Shown: one piece after another, positions 1 through 12,100 of the stretch
Numbering within the stretch: position 1 is the first letter of the stretch
Layout: the number at the start of each line of letters is the position of its first letter
Source of the DNA: Hemicordylus capensis
Lineage: Eukaryota; Chordata; Lepidosauria; Squamata; Cordylidae
NCBI RefSeq assembly: GCF_027244095.1
Contig: NC_069671.1
Location: 12,616,482-12,680,481, forward strand
Direction of reading: 5' to 3'
Length of the DNA: 64,000 nucleotides
Notes under the pieces: generated by a model
What the model was told of the DNA's origin: nothing
Seen by the model: only the letters and a program-made list of their open reading frames with translations
Databases searched by the model: none
Translations under genes and position numbers: made by a program

Positions 1-103
1 TCCGGAACTCCATGACTTCACCTTCAGCAGAAATCATGGCGGAAGCAACCTTTATACCACTGTCATCTTCATGAAACCGCAGGCTAGCGACATTGTCATA
101 CAT
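1..103 (-). CDS. DNAH10: DNAH10 coding exon 30, cut by window edge (residues 1743-1776)
   Basis: Encodes [20 protein letters not shown] and then [14 protein letters not shown], where human reads MYDNIASLRF. It runs off the left edge; the motor domain lies outside. Confidence 0.95.
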   Translation of the reverse strand, partial: MYDNVASLRFHEDDSGIKVASAMISAEGEVMEFR

Positions 104-3100
104 CTGAAACATGTTAGGACAGTTTAACTTGAGCACGAGGCTACACCTAAAAGTAGTGCATTGATATTTTGAAATCCAGATGCCTTCTCATAGAAACACA
201 GGAAGCTGCCTTATATGAAATTAGAGCATTTGTCCACCTAGCTCTGTATGGTCTACACTGACTGGCAGGGCTCTTAAAGGTGTCAGGGTAGAAGTGTCTC
301 TCAGCCCCACTTGGAGATGTCAGGGAGTGAACCAGGGGTTTTCTGCATGCAAAGCAGATGCTCTGCCTCTGAGCTACAATCTCCAAACAGATCACAGCTA
401 TCCTCAGATACAAAGATTGTGTAAGTCTTTACATCAGACCAATCAATCTTTTTATCTTTTTATTACAGTCACTGACCAGTACAGAAAAAGAAATACATAC
501 AGAAGCCCAATAAGATAAATCTAAATTAAGGTATATAGTGACCATAGAAGAATTTTAAATCAGACTAAACAGTTCATAATAAGTTCCTGCCTAATTTTAT
601 TAGCTATCAAACAAAATGTAGCCAAATTGTAAGATTTGGGCCGGACGCAGACCATCTGCGCCTCTAGCGGCCTGCCCCACCACCACCACCCGCACGCTGC
701 TGTTTCCTCCATCACCATCGTTTTCTCTCCCATCCACCCTGCCCGCCCGGCTTCTTTCTTCCCCTGCCTGTTGGCTGGCCCACTGGCCGGCCGCCAGCTG
801 CCCCTGCCGCCATCTTTCCTCTCTCACCCAACCCGTGGCTAGTCTATCTGGCAGCTCTCCGAACTCTCACGAGAGCTACCACGCATGGGATTAGCCACGG
901 GTATGCCTTAGAGAATTAAATATATAGATTATATCATTCTGATCAGCTAAAATGTAATTAAGATAAAAAGAATTGGAACTCCCTGGGTTTATAAAAATGA
1001 CTTATAAAAGTAACTTATAAAAGGTGTTATATATTTATGCCACAGGCTGACAGTAGAGAAGTACATGGGCCGTGGTTCCAATGGCCCCCGACTTAAAATA
1101 ACAAATACATTCCTTGTAAGGAATTTTTTGGTACCTCCCTTCCAAAATTGCCGTTTGTAAAGAGGTAAAGTAAGGGCTGTACTATACTTTGATATTGTGA
1201 TCACATTTAAAGTTACATTAGATTATTTAAGAAGTGACAGAATTCCCTAATTGACTAACAAGACGAACTCTTGCTAACAAAGAGTCGGTGTGTTTGCACT
1301 GTGCTTATGGATCGAGCTGCCAGTCACCTTGATCATGTGCTCCTGAACGCACAGCGGGTCGCTGCTGCCAAGAATGCTGAGCAACTCATCGTCTGAGATG
1401 AAAAAGAATCTGGGGAAAGCATTCCTCTTGGAGTCCAGGTAATCGTTCAAACTCTTCTGGCACTTCTCCAGGCCATCGCTCACATTTTGGAGGTCTGAAA
1501 GACGATTTGGAGCTTCACAGCACCTCCTTATCACTGGGTCTTTGACCGTTTCTGCCATGATCTGAAGGACAGGTCAAAAGAAAGAAAAGCTGAGAAATGA
1601 AGAATACCAGGAATTACATTAATTGCAAGTGTGTCTGTCTGTCTGTGGTGCATTCAGGCCAGATGTGCAATCCACATTCAGTGCTCCCATGAAAACACAG
1701 GTCAGCTACTTGCCCTTTTAAATATCCTGTCAATGTTGTCAAATTTTTTAGCTTCATCAGGCAGCTGGGATCTTATGTCTCCACCAATAAAGATGCTCTC
1801 CAAGTACATCCATTTCCGCTGAACTATCATCCAGATCTAGGGAAGCAAAACATTACCATAAAGGAAAATAGGAAAATGGCAGGCAACTAAAATGGACTTT
1901 CGCCAATTCAACAGACTCCCCACTCCCACCTGGTGTCCCTTCCCTACCTCAATCACTTCGCCAATCAAGGAGAGGGTTTTCTCCCAGTTGTGAACAATTG
2001 CCAGAAAAGGCCCCACAAATCTGCTCCCAGAAATGCTTTGGAGGTTCACTGCATTGTCATCTAGGATCTGAACAATGTCATCTACAGCTCCTAGGATGAA
2101 GCCACGATCTTGAGTGCCTTTGTAGTACCTTTGCACGACAAATTTCATGTTCTCCCAGGTTTCTACTATTTCTTTCACGCCCTATATATTTTTTTAAAGG
2201 CAAAAAGAAACTTCAGAATCCTTAAGTGCCTTAGAGATGCTTTGCTCTGTCTGGCTGGTAGCAAATGGGAAATTTACCTTCTCAATGCTAAGCTCTTTGA
2301 CAGCAGAGCCAACTATCTCATTGATAACATCAGTGTGTCTGTGCAGCTCCATCGCAAACATATTCTCCAAGGTAAATGTCTCCGTTGCCATTTCAAAGTG
2401 GATGCCAGTTCGGTCCATCAGTTCTTTCCAGTGCCTGAAAGAAATGTTAGCTGATAAATGAGAAGATGGCTAGGTACAGGGCTCGTTGCTTTTGAGTAGA
2501 ACCACATACAACCAGTCCCAAACCCACATTTGCCAAAGCAATACAAAAGATGGAGGGGGCATTTGCAAGGGATAATCAACAGGAGAGGGGCTTAACCGGT
2601 TCTGCACCCACCAATTTTGTCCAGAAATTTCCCTCCTCCAGCTGTTTTTTCTCAGTGGGTTACTTCTGGTTTTGGACCCCGGCTGAGAAAAAAGCAATTA
2701 ACAAACTGCCAGAAGGGGCATTTGCAGAGGAGATCATCAGACAGGGGAAGAGTTTCCACCTCCTGACCCCCAATTTCTCTCTACAAATATCCCCATGCAC
2801 TTGCCTTACAAGAAAAACCTGGGCCTGAGAAGGATGCGTTTTCCTCAGAACAAGTATAGCTATGACAAAATTTACCAGGATTAACAAGCTTAATTAATTA
2901 ATTTAATTATTTGAAATCTCAGTTTGGAAGAATACTATTAAAACAGCAGTGAAACAAATTTGATCTGGGTGGCTTACCCTTTGGGAGTAGAAAAACTTAA
3001 AACAACAACAACATAAGAGAGGGGCAGTTGGTGTAGCCCTTCAGCAACCTTCAAGCCCTGCCTCACTTTCACATAGACCTGCGGAGCCTTTGCATCTACA

Positions 3101-6100
3101 AGGGCAAGGAATTTTACTTCCAAGGAGACAAATTAAGGTGGAGGGAGGGGACATGCTTACAGGAAACCTTCCGATCTAAAGATTACCTCATGGCAAGGTA
3201 CTGGCAGATGTCCACATGGTCTTTTAAGCCATTTCATGCATTTATTCATTCATATATGTTTATGTAAACCGCTTTGGGAACTTTTGTTGAAAAGCGGTAC
3301 AGTATATATTAGTTGTATTCTTAAGTGATGGTTGATGCTCACCATAAAGATTTTCAGATAGCAAGCTTTACCACAAGTTTACTGCAGGTTCGAAGTTGCC
3401 CAAAAAATCTGACACAAAAAGTGGTGGTTTTTTAGCCTGGATATAAATTGGGCCACACTCTAACACACAGTGAGAAGCCCAAATGGTGTGCGAAGTGCTC
3501 CCTGATAGCTGGCAGGGACTTTGGGATAAATCTGGCTGATATGTGAACGCACACCTCCATTCCGGAGGAGATGCGAGCTAAAAGCCCCGTGTGGAAAATG
3601 CCATGGGAGTTTGCAGCAAGAAGATATCTACCCTGAGATGAACTCCTAATATCATAGAAGCATTGGCCAATGCTCCAGAGGAGTCCTAGTCTTTTTATGT
3701 GTCACTCCAATTTATGGAGTGACACATAAAATGCATCAGGTAAGAGTCAACATCATCTAAGTGTTTGGCTTTAATAGGCATAGTCCACCCCAGATGAGAC
3801 AAGTGAAAGCAAACCTGTCTCTCAGTGCCTCGTTTTTCAAATCTAGCAGCAAAGGAATGGAGTCTTTAAATGCCTTCATCTTCATTTCCAGGTGATATGC
3901 GACAGGCAGGCTGCGCACATGTTTTGGCAATTTGCGAAGGGATTTCAGAAATCCGTCAATCCCTTCCTGCAGCACCTGCACATTGAGGTTCACCCACAAA
4001 GTCTGAGACCATTCCTCTTTAGCAGCCTGGAACCAGAAAAGGGCTTGTTAAAAAAATCCTCTTCAAGTATTCAAACAGACTAGACAACAAGATAAATGAT
4101 ATTTTTTAAAAAAAACACAGCAACAAGAGCAAAGATCAAAATCTCCAGACTAGATAATTAACGACACCAAAACAAACAGCAAGCATCCACTTATTCAGCT
4201 TATTAAAAAAAACACTCAGGTGACATATGGCCAATGACAACCTCCTGAATAAACTAAGAACAGCAACAATTCGCTTTTGCTTTCCCAGTCCAACGGTCTG
4301 GGTCCCAATTTACTGATGACTGGTGGAAGGAGGCCATTCCCTGCAATGCAGTGTGAGATTTGACTCCCCACCCTTCAGAGATGTAGACAGAATCCTCAAC
4401 AACGAGGGCTGGAGGCAACTTTTTCACAAAGCACTTACTCTTTGCAACTTATAAATGTCATAGACCTGCCTCAGGCCCTTCATCTCCTTCTGGATTTTCA
4501 TGAGATCAGGATACATCGTGATCGGTAGATCAAACAGCTTTTCAGCATTTGCCAGCTCCTGTCGGTTTTTCTCATGCTTCTCCAATTCTTTTTCAAAGAC
4601 TACCATGAGCTCGACTCCTACAGGGGCAGTAAAGAATGTTCAGCACTGAGGGAAAGATGGAATAATCATGATGCTCATATCTAGCACCAATTGGAATTTG
4701 CTAGAAGAGAGGCTCCATTCTGAGGTATATGTGATCTTTCACCTTTGTTCAAAAACACTTCGGGCCCAAAATGCTTTAGGCCGGATTCTAAAAGTGCCCT
4801 CACATTCACGGATCCTGCTTATCATTATAACGCTATATACAGCATTTAGTATAAGGAGGTGGCGTATTCCTTGTAGTACAGACACTTTATGCACCAGGTG
4901 ATGCTTGTATTCTCACAGGAGAGAGTTTGGAGAGCCATGGGTTTCTAGATACTGCAACATTTTCCGTTGTTTCTTTAAGGTGACTATTACAGTCAGTACC
5001 CAGTGCATGGAACATAGGATGCTGCCTTCTACTGAGTCAGACCCTTGTCCATCTATAGCTCAGTATTGTCTACACCAGGGGTTCTCAACCTTGGGTCCCC
5101 TGATGTTGATGGACTTCAACTCCCATAATCCCCAGCCAAAGGCCATTGGGGCTGGGGATTATGGGAGTTGAAGTCCATCAACATCTGGGGACCCAAGGTT
5201 GAGAACCCCGGTCTACACAGACAGGCAACAGCTTCTCCAAGGTTGCAGGCAGGAATCTCTCTCAGTCCTATCTTAGAGATGCCAAGGAGGGAACTTGGAA
5301 CCTTCTGCATGCAAGCAGAACTCTTCTAATGAGTTATGGCGCCGTCCCCTACAGGGAATATCCTTACAGTGCTTACGCATGTACCTGTAGTCTTCATATG
5401 CAACAGGGTGGGCCCTGCTTAGCAAAGGGGATAAGTCGTGCTTGTTACCACAAGACCAGCTCTCACATGCCTTCTTACCTTTATCAAGATCCTCCCCAAC
5501 AGAACCTGGCCCTTCAGTAATAAACCGATGGTAAAAATCTTCAATTTCCTTGCTGTAGTTTGCAATCTGCTCCCTTGTGATCTGAAAGAAACATGACCGA
5601 ATTTAGACCGGCTTTTCCTATTCCAAGGGAGCGGTTCACCCATTTAAGTTGAAGCAAGAGTACCTCAGTAAATGTCTTTTTGATACTCCCAAGGCTGTGA
5701 TCCACTGTTGCTGCCTCCGAAAAAAGCGTGTCCCACTTATGCTTTATGTGATCCACGAGCTCTCGTTCTTCGTCCGTTGCCTAAAGGGGAAACATTATAA
5801 CATTTCACAAGGAGGTATGTCAGTGGCTTCAGATCCCCAGTCTATGCCTGCAGGGGTGCAGTTTAGCACCTTCCCTGGAGAGTCTGTCTCAAGCAACATG
5901 CTGGGTTACCTCAGACCCTCTTCCTCCCCTGTCAAAAGGCTGCAATGACAAACATGGCCCTGTGGAGCAAACAGGAGGAATAAACCATCACAGGCTATCC
6001 TCCTCCATAGAGGGAGAATAGAGATTCTGAGCCAGGATCAAGCCCAATGTCAGACCCAGAAGGTGGTCCTTGGAGGGCTCCTCTAGTGTCTGCAGTTCCA

Positions 6101-9100
6101 GTCCACTCTATTCAGGGTCAGAGAGCAACCCTAGAGAAGGCATACCTTCAGGATCTGTTGCCCTTAATATAAACATTACAACCAAACATTGATGGCATTC
6201 AAGGAAATTTGACTTACAGGAATGTTATACATGGCAAGGGTACGGTATCTCTCCTGAATATCCAAGTACTTGAGTTCCACTTCTAGAGACATATATTTGA
6301 TCTCTGCAATTGTGCCCAGGACAAATTTGAGATCTTCTAGTGTGCTGGGAGTCGTCTGGAGGTTGTGTGACAATCTCTGGAAAGAAAGATCCGTTTTTAA
6401 GGAACACCACTCAGAATTGTTTAGCTGCAAACACTTTCAACAATCCATCAACATTTTCAGCTGGCCGGTCATTTGTGATCAATACAACAGCAGAGCTCTT
6501 AGAACAAGATAACATTGTGCAAAAGAATTGCAAATAAAATGGAGCATTGGTTCACTTTCGGTGTCAGCAAGCATTCTTCCAAAAGGATTGTCTGGTAAGG
6601 TTCTTGCAGCATAGCCTTGGGGCATTTGAGACCAATATATTAAAACCAACAGTGATCGGTGATGTGATGCCCCAGGAGCAGACAGACACACTCAGCCAGG
6701 AGGGCCAAAATGTCATCAACTCCAGCAGCCAGGAGAAGCCTTCAGGGTAAGTGAACTAACGTTCCATTTTCAGTTACTGGGGTCAAGGACATCTCGATGG
6801 GACATACCATAGTTTGTACACCACCTAGGGAGGGAGTGCTTCTCCTGGGGAAGCACCTGTTGTAGCACTCGTCTTTGGAAGGCCGCTTGGGTGGAGGAAT
6901 ACATGTCCATTCTATAATGGCTGTTGTTTTGCTTGTTTGCTCTGGGGAAATGTTTGTCTGTTGTTCCCAGAGCTTCTGGTCTGGAAACAGTTTCAATTTC
7001 CATGCTGAGGTCTGAATGCCCTATCCTGGCACCTAGAAGAGGGCTGGTAGCTCTGAAAAGGCCGTTTAGACACTGGCTTGTCCGATTTACACGGCGCTGA
7101 TGGCATGGTCTTTCTCTTATCCTTGGACTCTTCCAGGACGTCCTTAAGTGCCTCCTCACCAAACAGCTTTGTGCTGTCATAGGGTACAACGGTTAAGTTT
7201 GTCTTAGAATTTGAGTCCACTTGCTAGCTTTTTAGCTAGAGTTGTCTCCTGCCCACCACTGACACAGCAGACGCTCTTGTGGAAAATCTGACAGAGTCTA
7301 GCGTGGCATCCGCCACAAAGGCCTGACCCTTCTGGATTTGCTGCCTCATTTTAACTGGATCCGAGGGAGGTCAATGAGTTAGTCATCCACCCACAATAAG
7401 GATGCCCTAGCCACCACTGAAGCTGCCGCAGAAGAGCGTGTTCCCAAGTAAGAGTTATCGTTCACTCTCCTAAAGGAAATTTCTGCCTTTTTATCAGAGG
7501 GATCTTTCAATTTTGCCTCCCCATCCCTCAGGAGTAGACATCCTGACACCAATTGCACCACCAGTGCATCCGTATCTGGAGTTTTTAATAAGTCTGAGGT
7601 CTCCTGTAAATAGGAGTAATAACGATTCGCCACCGCCATTGGCTTCCTGTTGGCCGCTAGCAGGAGCCATTCTTGTTTTATTGCCTCGGTAAAACATTCT
7701 GGCATTGGTAGTAACATATCCCTAGGCTTAGCCCTAGGGAATACCAGGTCCCCCTTTGCTGTCTGGGTAGATTCTGGCATTATTTTTTATTGCAATCCAA
7801 CAGCCGCTATGACCCTAGTCATCAGCAGATTAGACATGAACAGTCTTTGAGAAACATTATTTGAGTCTGGGTCCTCCCTTACTGACCATTCACCCTCTTC
7901 CTTGTCAGGGACAATGTCTGGGTCCCGATTTCCCCTATCTGCCCCATCTGGCTCCCCCTCAGGGTCAGCCTCCAGGTCAATCAGTGGGGTTACTGGCACT
8001 TTACACTTGTCAGAGAAAACAGGCCGGGGGTTCAGTGGGTTAGGAACTCCTGAGTCTCAACGTGACTGATCCGAGGAGTGCTGCTCTTTAGCTCTGCAGT
8101 TTAAACTCCTGGCCCCTTTTCAATGTGTAGTGTGTTTTCTCTTCTTCTTCTTCTTTTTTTTTTGCTTTTTTAGGGGATGGACTAGATGAGCTTGAGGATG
8201 CAGATTCCTCAGATCAAGAGGAAACTTGTTTACGTTTTGGGAATTATTTATTTTTAACATGAGGCTTGAGCTGCTGAACAGTATCAATGATAGCATTCTT
8301 GAACCACACCTGCCACTCTGGGGGGACTGCCCTTGGAAAGTTTTGAAGGAATTCACGTGGGGGCTTCTCTCAGTGAGGAGAGGTCTCACCAACAATCCTG
8401 GCTGCCCCTGGGTACGGTCCCTCGTGCCGCTTGAAGCTGCCCTCTGTGCTCCTTCTGAAGTGCTGGGTATTTTGGTGCCATGTTCAGCGCAACTGCGATT
8501 TTGGGCCTCACGCTCCGCCACCAACATCAAGGCTGCCTTAGAGGGACCTGATCTGGCCACCCACGCCCTCAACTGTGCCCCCGTTGCTAGTGGCTTTGTT
8601 AAGGAGGCTGCTGCTGTCTGTTGCAACCTGGTGGCTAGCAGGGAGGACGATCCAGGGGCTGCTTCTCGCTCGTCCTCTCCGATCCTCCCCACGGCTGCAT
8701 GTTTCACAGCCCGGAGGTGGGAAACTTGCTGCGGCTTTCTCCCTCATCTCACTAAGGTGGACGGCATCAATGCAATTGGAGTGGGCAATCCTCCTGGCGC
8801 TCTCATGGCCTTGGGGAAACTGCTCTGTCCCTTCCCCTTCGGGACACAAATCATCCTTGTCTTCCCTGCGTGCTCCATAGCAGGGAGAAGGAGACAGGAG
8901 GGAAAGGATTAGAGCAGGTAAAACTGAAGGAGAACGAAAGAAAATTCTTTTTTTTTTTTTGTAGAACATTTAAGAGAAGCAAATGAACAAGGTGCTTTTA
9001 AGATGTTATAAGGAAAAGAAAGGATGGATTAGATAAAAGCATGAGAGAAGAATTTCTGGGGAGAGAGAATAAGTCTGTCTGGACCTACGCAGGACTGAAA

Positions 9101-12100
9101 GAACTGGGGGTGGGGTTATCCCCCTCAGGTTCTAGAGACTTCTGTTCTTTAAGCTAATTTACATAGTCCTGCCTAGGATCACGTGAGGGGTATAACCCAT
9201 TGAGATGTCCTTGACCCCTGCAGCTGAGAATATCTTTCTTCTCATTCAGTGGTGCAGGTTACTCTTCTCACTTGCTTCTCCACCACGCTTTTTCCCTTCA
9301 GTGGGAGGAGCCTCCCTCAACCTTAGCATGCCCACAAACTACAGCTAATGTCTGCAACTTTCTAAATCCCTTTCTATACATCCATCCATTCATCCCAACC
9401 CATTCTGTAGACTTAACTGGGCAGTAAGAGGTAAGAGGTTTAACTATTTTTTAACTGCTTGGGCCCAGGGTATGTAAGAGAATGCCTTCTTTGTTATGAA
9501 CCCCACCACCTATTAAGATCTTCAGGGGAGGTTTGTCTGAGGGTGCCACCAGTTCATCTGGAGACGACTCAAAGGAGAGCCTTCTCTGTAGTTGCCCTAG
9601 AATGGTGGAACGCACTTCCTGCTGAGATTAGACCTGCTCCAGGTTGACCTTTAGGAAACAACTAAAGACACATCTCTTCAGCCAAGCTTTTTAGCTATTT
9701 GGTAGTTTTCATAGGTATTTTAATCTGATCTTTCAATATGGACTGCAAACCACCCAGAGACGAAATTGTAAACCGTCCAGAGATGAAAGTTTGGGCAGTG
9801 TACAAATTTGATAGATAGATAGATAGATAAATAAATAAATGTTTTAACTGTTAAAATTTCTTGGTTTGTTGTTGTAAACCGCCTAGAGACTTCAGTAATG
9901 GGTGATATACAAATATGCTAAATAAATAAATTTTACAAGTGTGTTGCCACCAGTCCAAGAAATATCTCACCTCAATTTCATCTTGGAGCTCATAAAGTGC
10001 CTCTTTGGCTGATTCATTGAGCAGCTTCCCGAGAGAATTAATCCAGCCTTTGGCATTTTCCTGGACCGTGATAGCCAACGGCTCAAGCAGAAGGCGAATG
10101 CACTGCTCATCTTTAACCAGAGGCTGCTGCATCACTTCTTGTGCTATTTTCATGTAGAACTGCAGCTTGTCATCAAAACTGACACAGGCCGGCTTTTTGG
10201 CAGCAAACTTCTCCATGACAATGGCCTTGTCAAGCTTCCAGAGAGGGCGGTACCTCTTCCAGCGGTTGAGGTACTTGGTGAGGGAGCCCAGGAGCTTGTG
10301 CATGTTCTGGGTAATGAAGATGGCCTGCTCAATGATTTGAGTGTTCTGGGAGATGTCGCTAAAAAAACTGAAGATAACAGGCTCGTCGTCATCAGCGTGC
10401 TGCGGGGGGCAGTCGATGCAGGTGCCATGCATCCAGCGAACAAAGAGCTATGGTGGAGACAAAAGAAGATAGCCATGCCTGATTGGGCTTGCAGCAGCCA
10501 CCATAGCAAGAGGAGGGGAAAGGGCTATGCACTGAGAGGAGTTGCTTCCCAGGAAGGGAAGGCCTCTGGTGGGCTGCCACAACACTTCTTTGCTTTGTCT
10601 GCGTCTCTTCCTCCTCCCTGAAGCCCTTCTGCTCACCTTTCTGTCCTGTCCTCTTCATTCCCTCTCACCCCACGGTTACTGCAAGACCTCCTTTCCCTAA
10701 CCCACCCTCTTGCTGCTACCCCTCATGCCAACCTAACGCACCTATCTGCTCCTCCCCCACTAATCCCTTCTTGCTCGATCAACCATCCCTTTTAAAAATA
10801 ATTATTTTGCCATTGTCGTGCTACCCTACATCCTTGTTGGCCTCTATCGAACTCCCTTGTGGCCTCTCCTCTTTCCCAGGCCACTGCTGACTTCTGTCCA
10901 CCCCCTTTGTCTCCTTAATAACCCCTGCTACTTGTCCTGACTCCACTTCTAGCCACCTCCTGAAAGAAGGCCCACTGCCTGCCTTCCAATATCAAGCCAG
11001 TCTTAATACACCATTTGGAAGCACTGAGTTCAACAATGGACCATTCCTCTGTTAAATACTAGGGCTTTTGCCTAGGAGGCTGGATACATACCAGTCTATG
11101 TGGGCAGGGGTGGCCAAAAGGATTGTGGCAGTCGAGGCACGGCACAAAATGCTGCCTTGCCCCACATGTTCAGTGGGGGCCTGCCCCTTTTCAGAACTAA
11201 CCCCTGTAGCATTTGAAAGTGGTGCAGGGGGAGGGAGGAGGTAAGGTTGCTGGAGCCTCCTTTTCTCTCCTTGAGCTTCTGTCAAAGTTTGCAAGTGGGG
11301 GGTGAGAGGAGGCACTCCTTACAGAGTTTGCATGGGTCAGATCTGAGGGAGATCCAGATCCAGATGGCATCAACCTTTGGTACCAGTAACCCTAATTACC
11401 ACTAGAGGCACTGAGAGTAGAGATAGTCAGTTAGGGTCTCCTTCTTTTTGCTGCTTATCTCTGCCACTATGACCTCTCTATTGATAGAGTGTACTCAGGA
11501 ACTTCCTGGGAGTGACTTCCTTCTTCTTCTTCCCAGAATGTTTCTAGCTCTCTCTCTGAACACCATGGTATTTGACCAACAGAAGTTAGATATAGGTCTT
11601 TTCCTATCATCATGTACTTCTGAATAAAGTAGATTAGGCTAATCTTCCATGAATCTCCATGCTTATCATTTACAAGCTGTTGCCCCTGAGACTCTCCCTG
11701 TTAACTTCTGCTGTAATGGGAGTGAGTTAGCTCCTGAAATACTCTGCTATATAAGTAACTACCCCAACAAGATCAGTCCCAAAGTACTGTTCTGATGGCA
11801 ATGGCAGGGAGCATCTTACCACCCTACTGGTGCCCCCATAAATCTGCCACCTGAGACGACCGACTCAACCTGCCTCATGAAGGGGCTGCTCCTGCATGTA
11901 GGACAAAAGGCACATTATAGCATCGCAATGACTTCTACTTACTTACATCTCTGTGAAGTGTTCCTGCCTTGCAACCTGCATTTTTATTTAGATATTTCTG
12001 TATCTTTTGTAAATAAACCCTTATCGGAATAACAATGTGCAACCTTTTCTTTACTCAAAAGAAGGTCACAGACGTCCACCCAGAATTCTCACCTTAGTAA

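Noticed and set aside
8226-8912. 228-codon plus-strand open frame
   Set aside because: Antisense to the DIRS-like fossil, with no recognisable protein family.
11340-12040. Possible solo LTR
   Set aside because: TATA-like and AATAAA-type motifs occur, but no terminal TG/CA pair, target-site duplication or coding remnant could be found.
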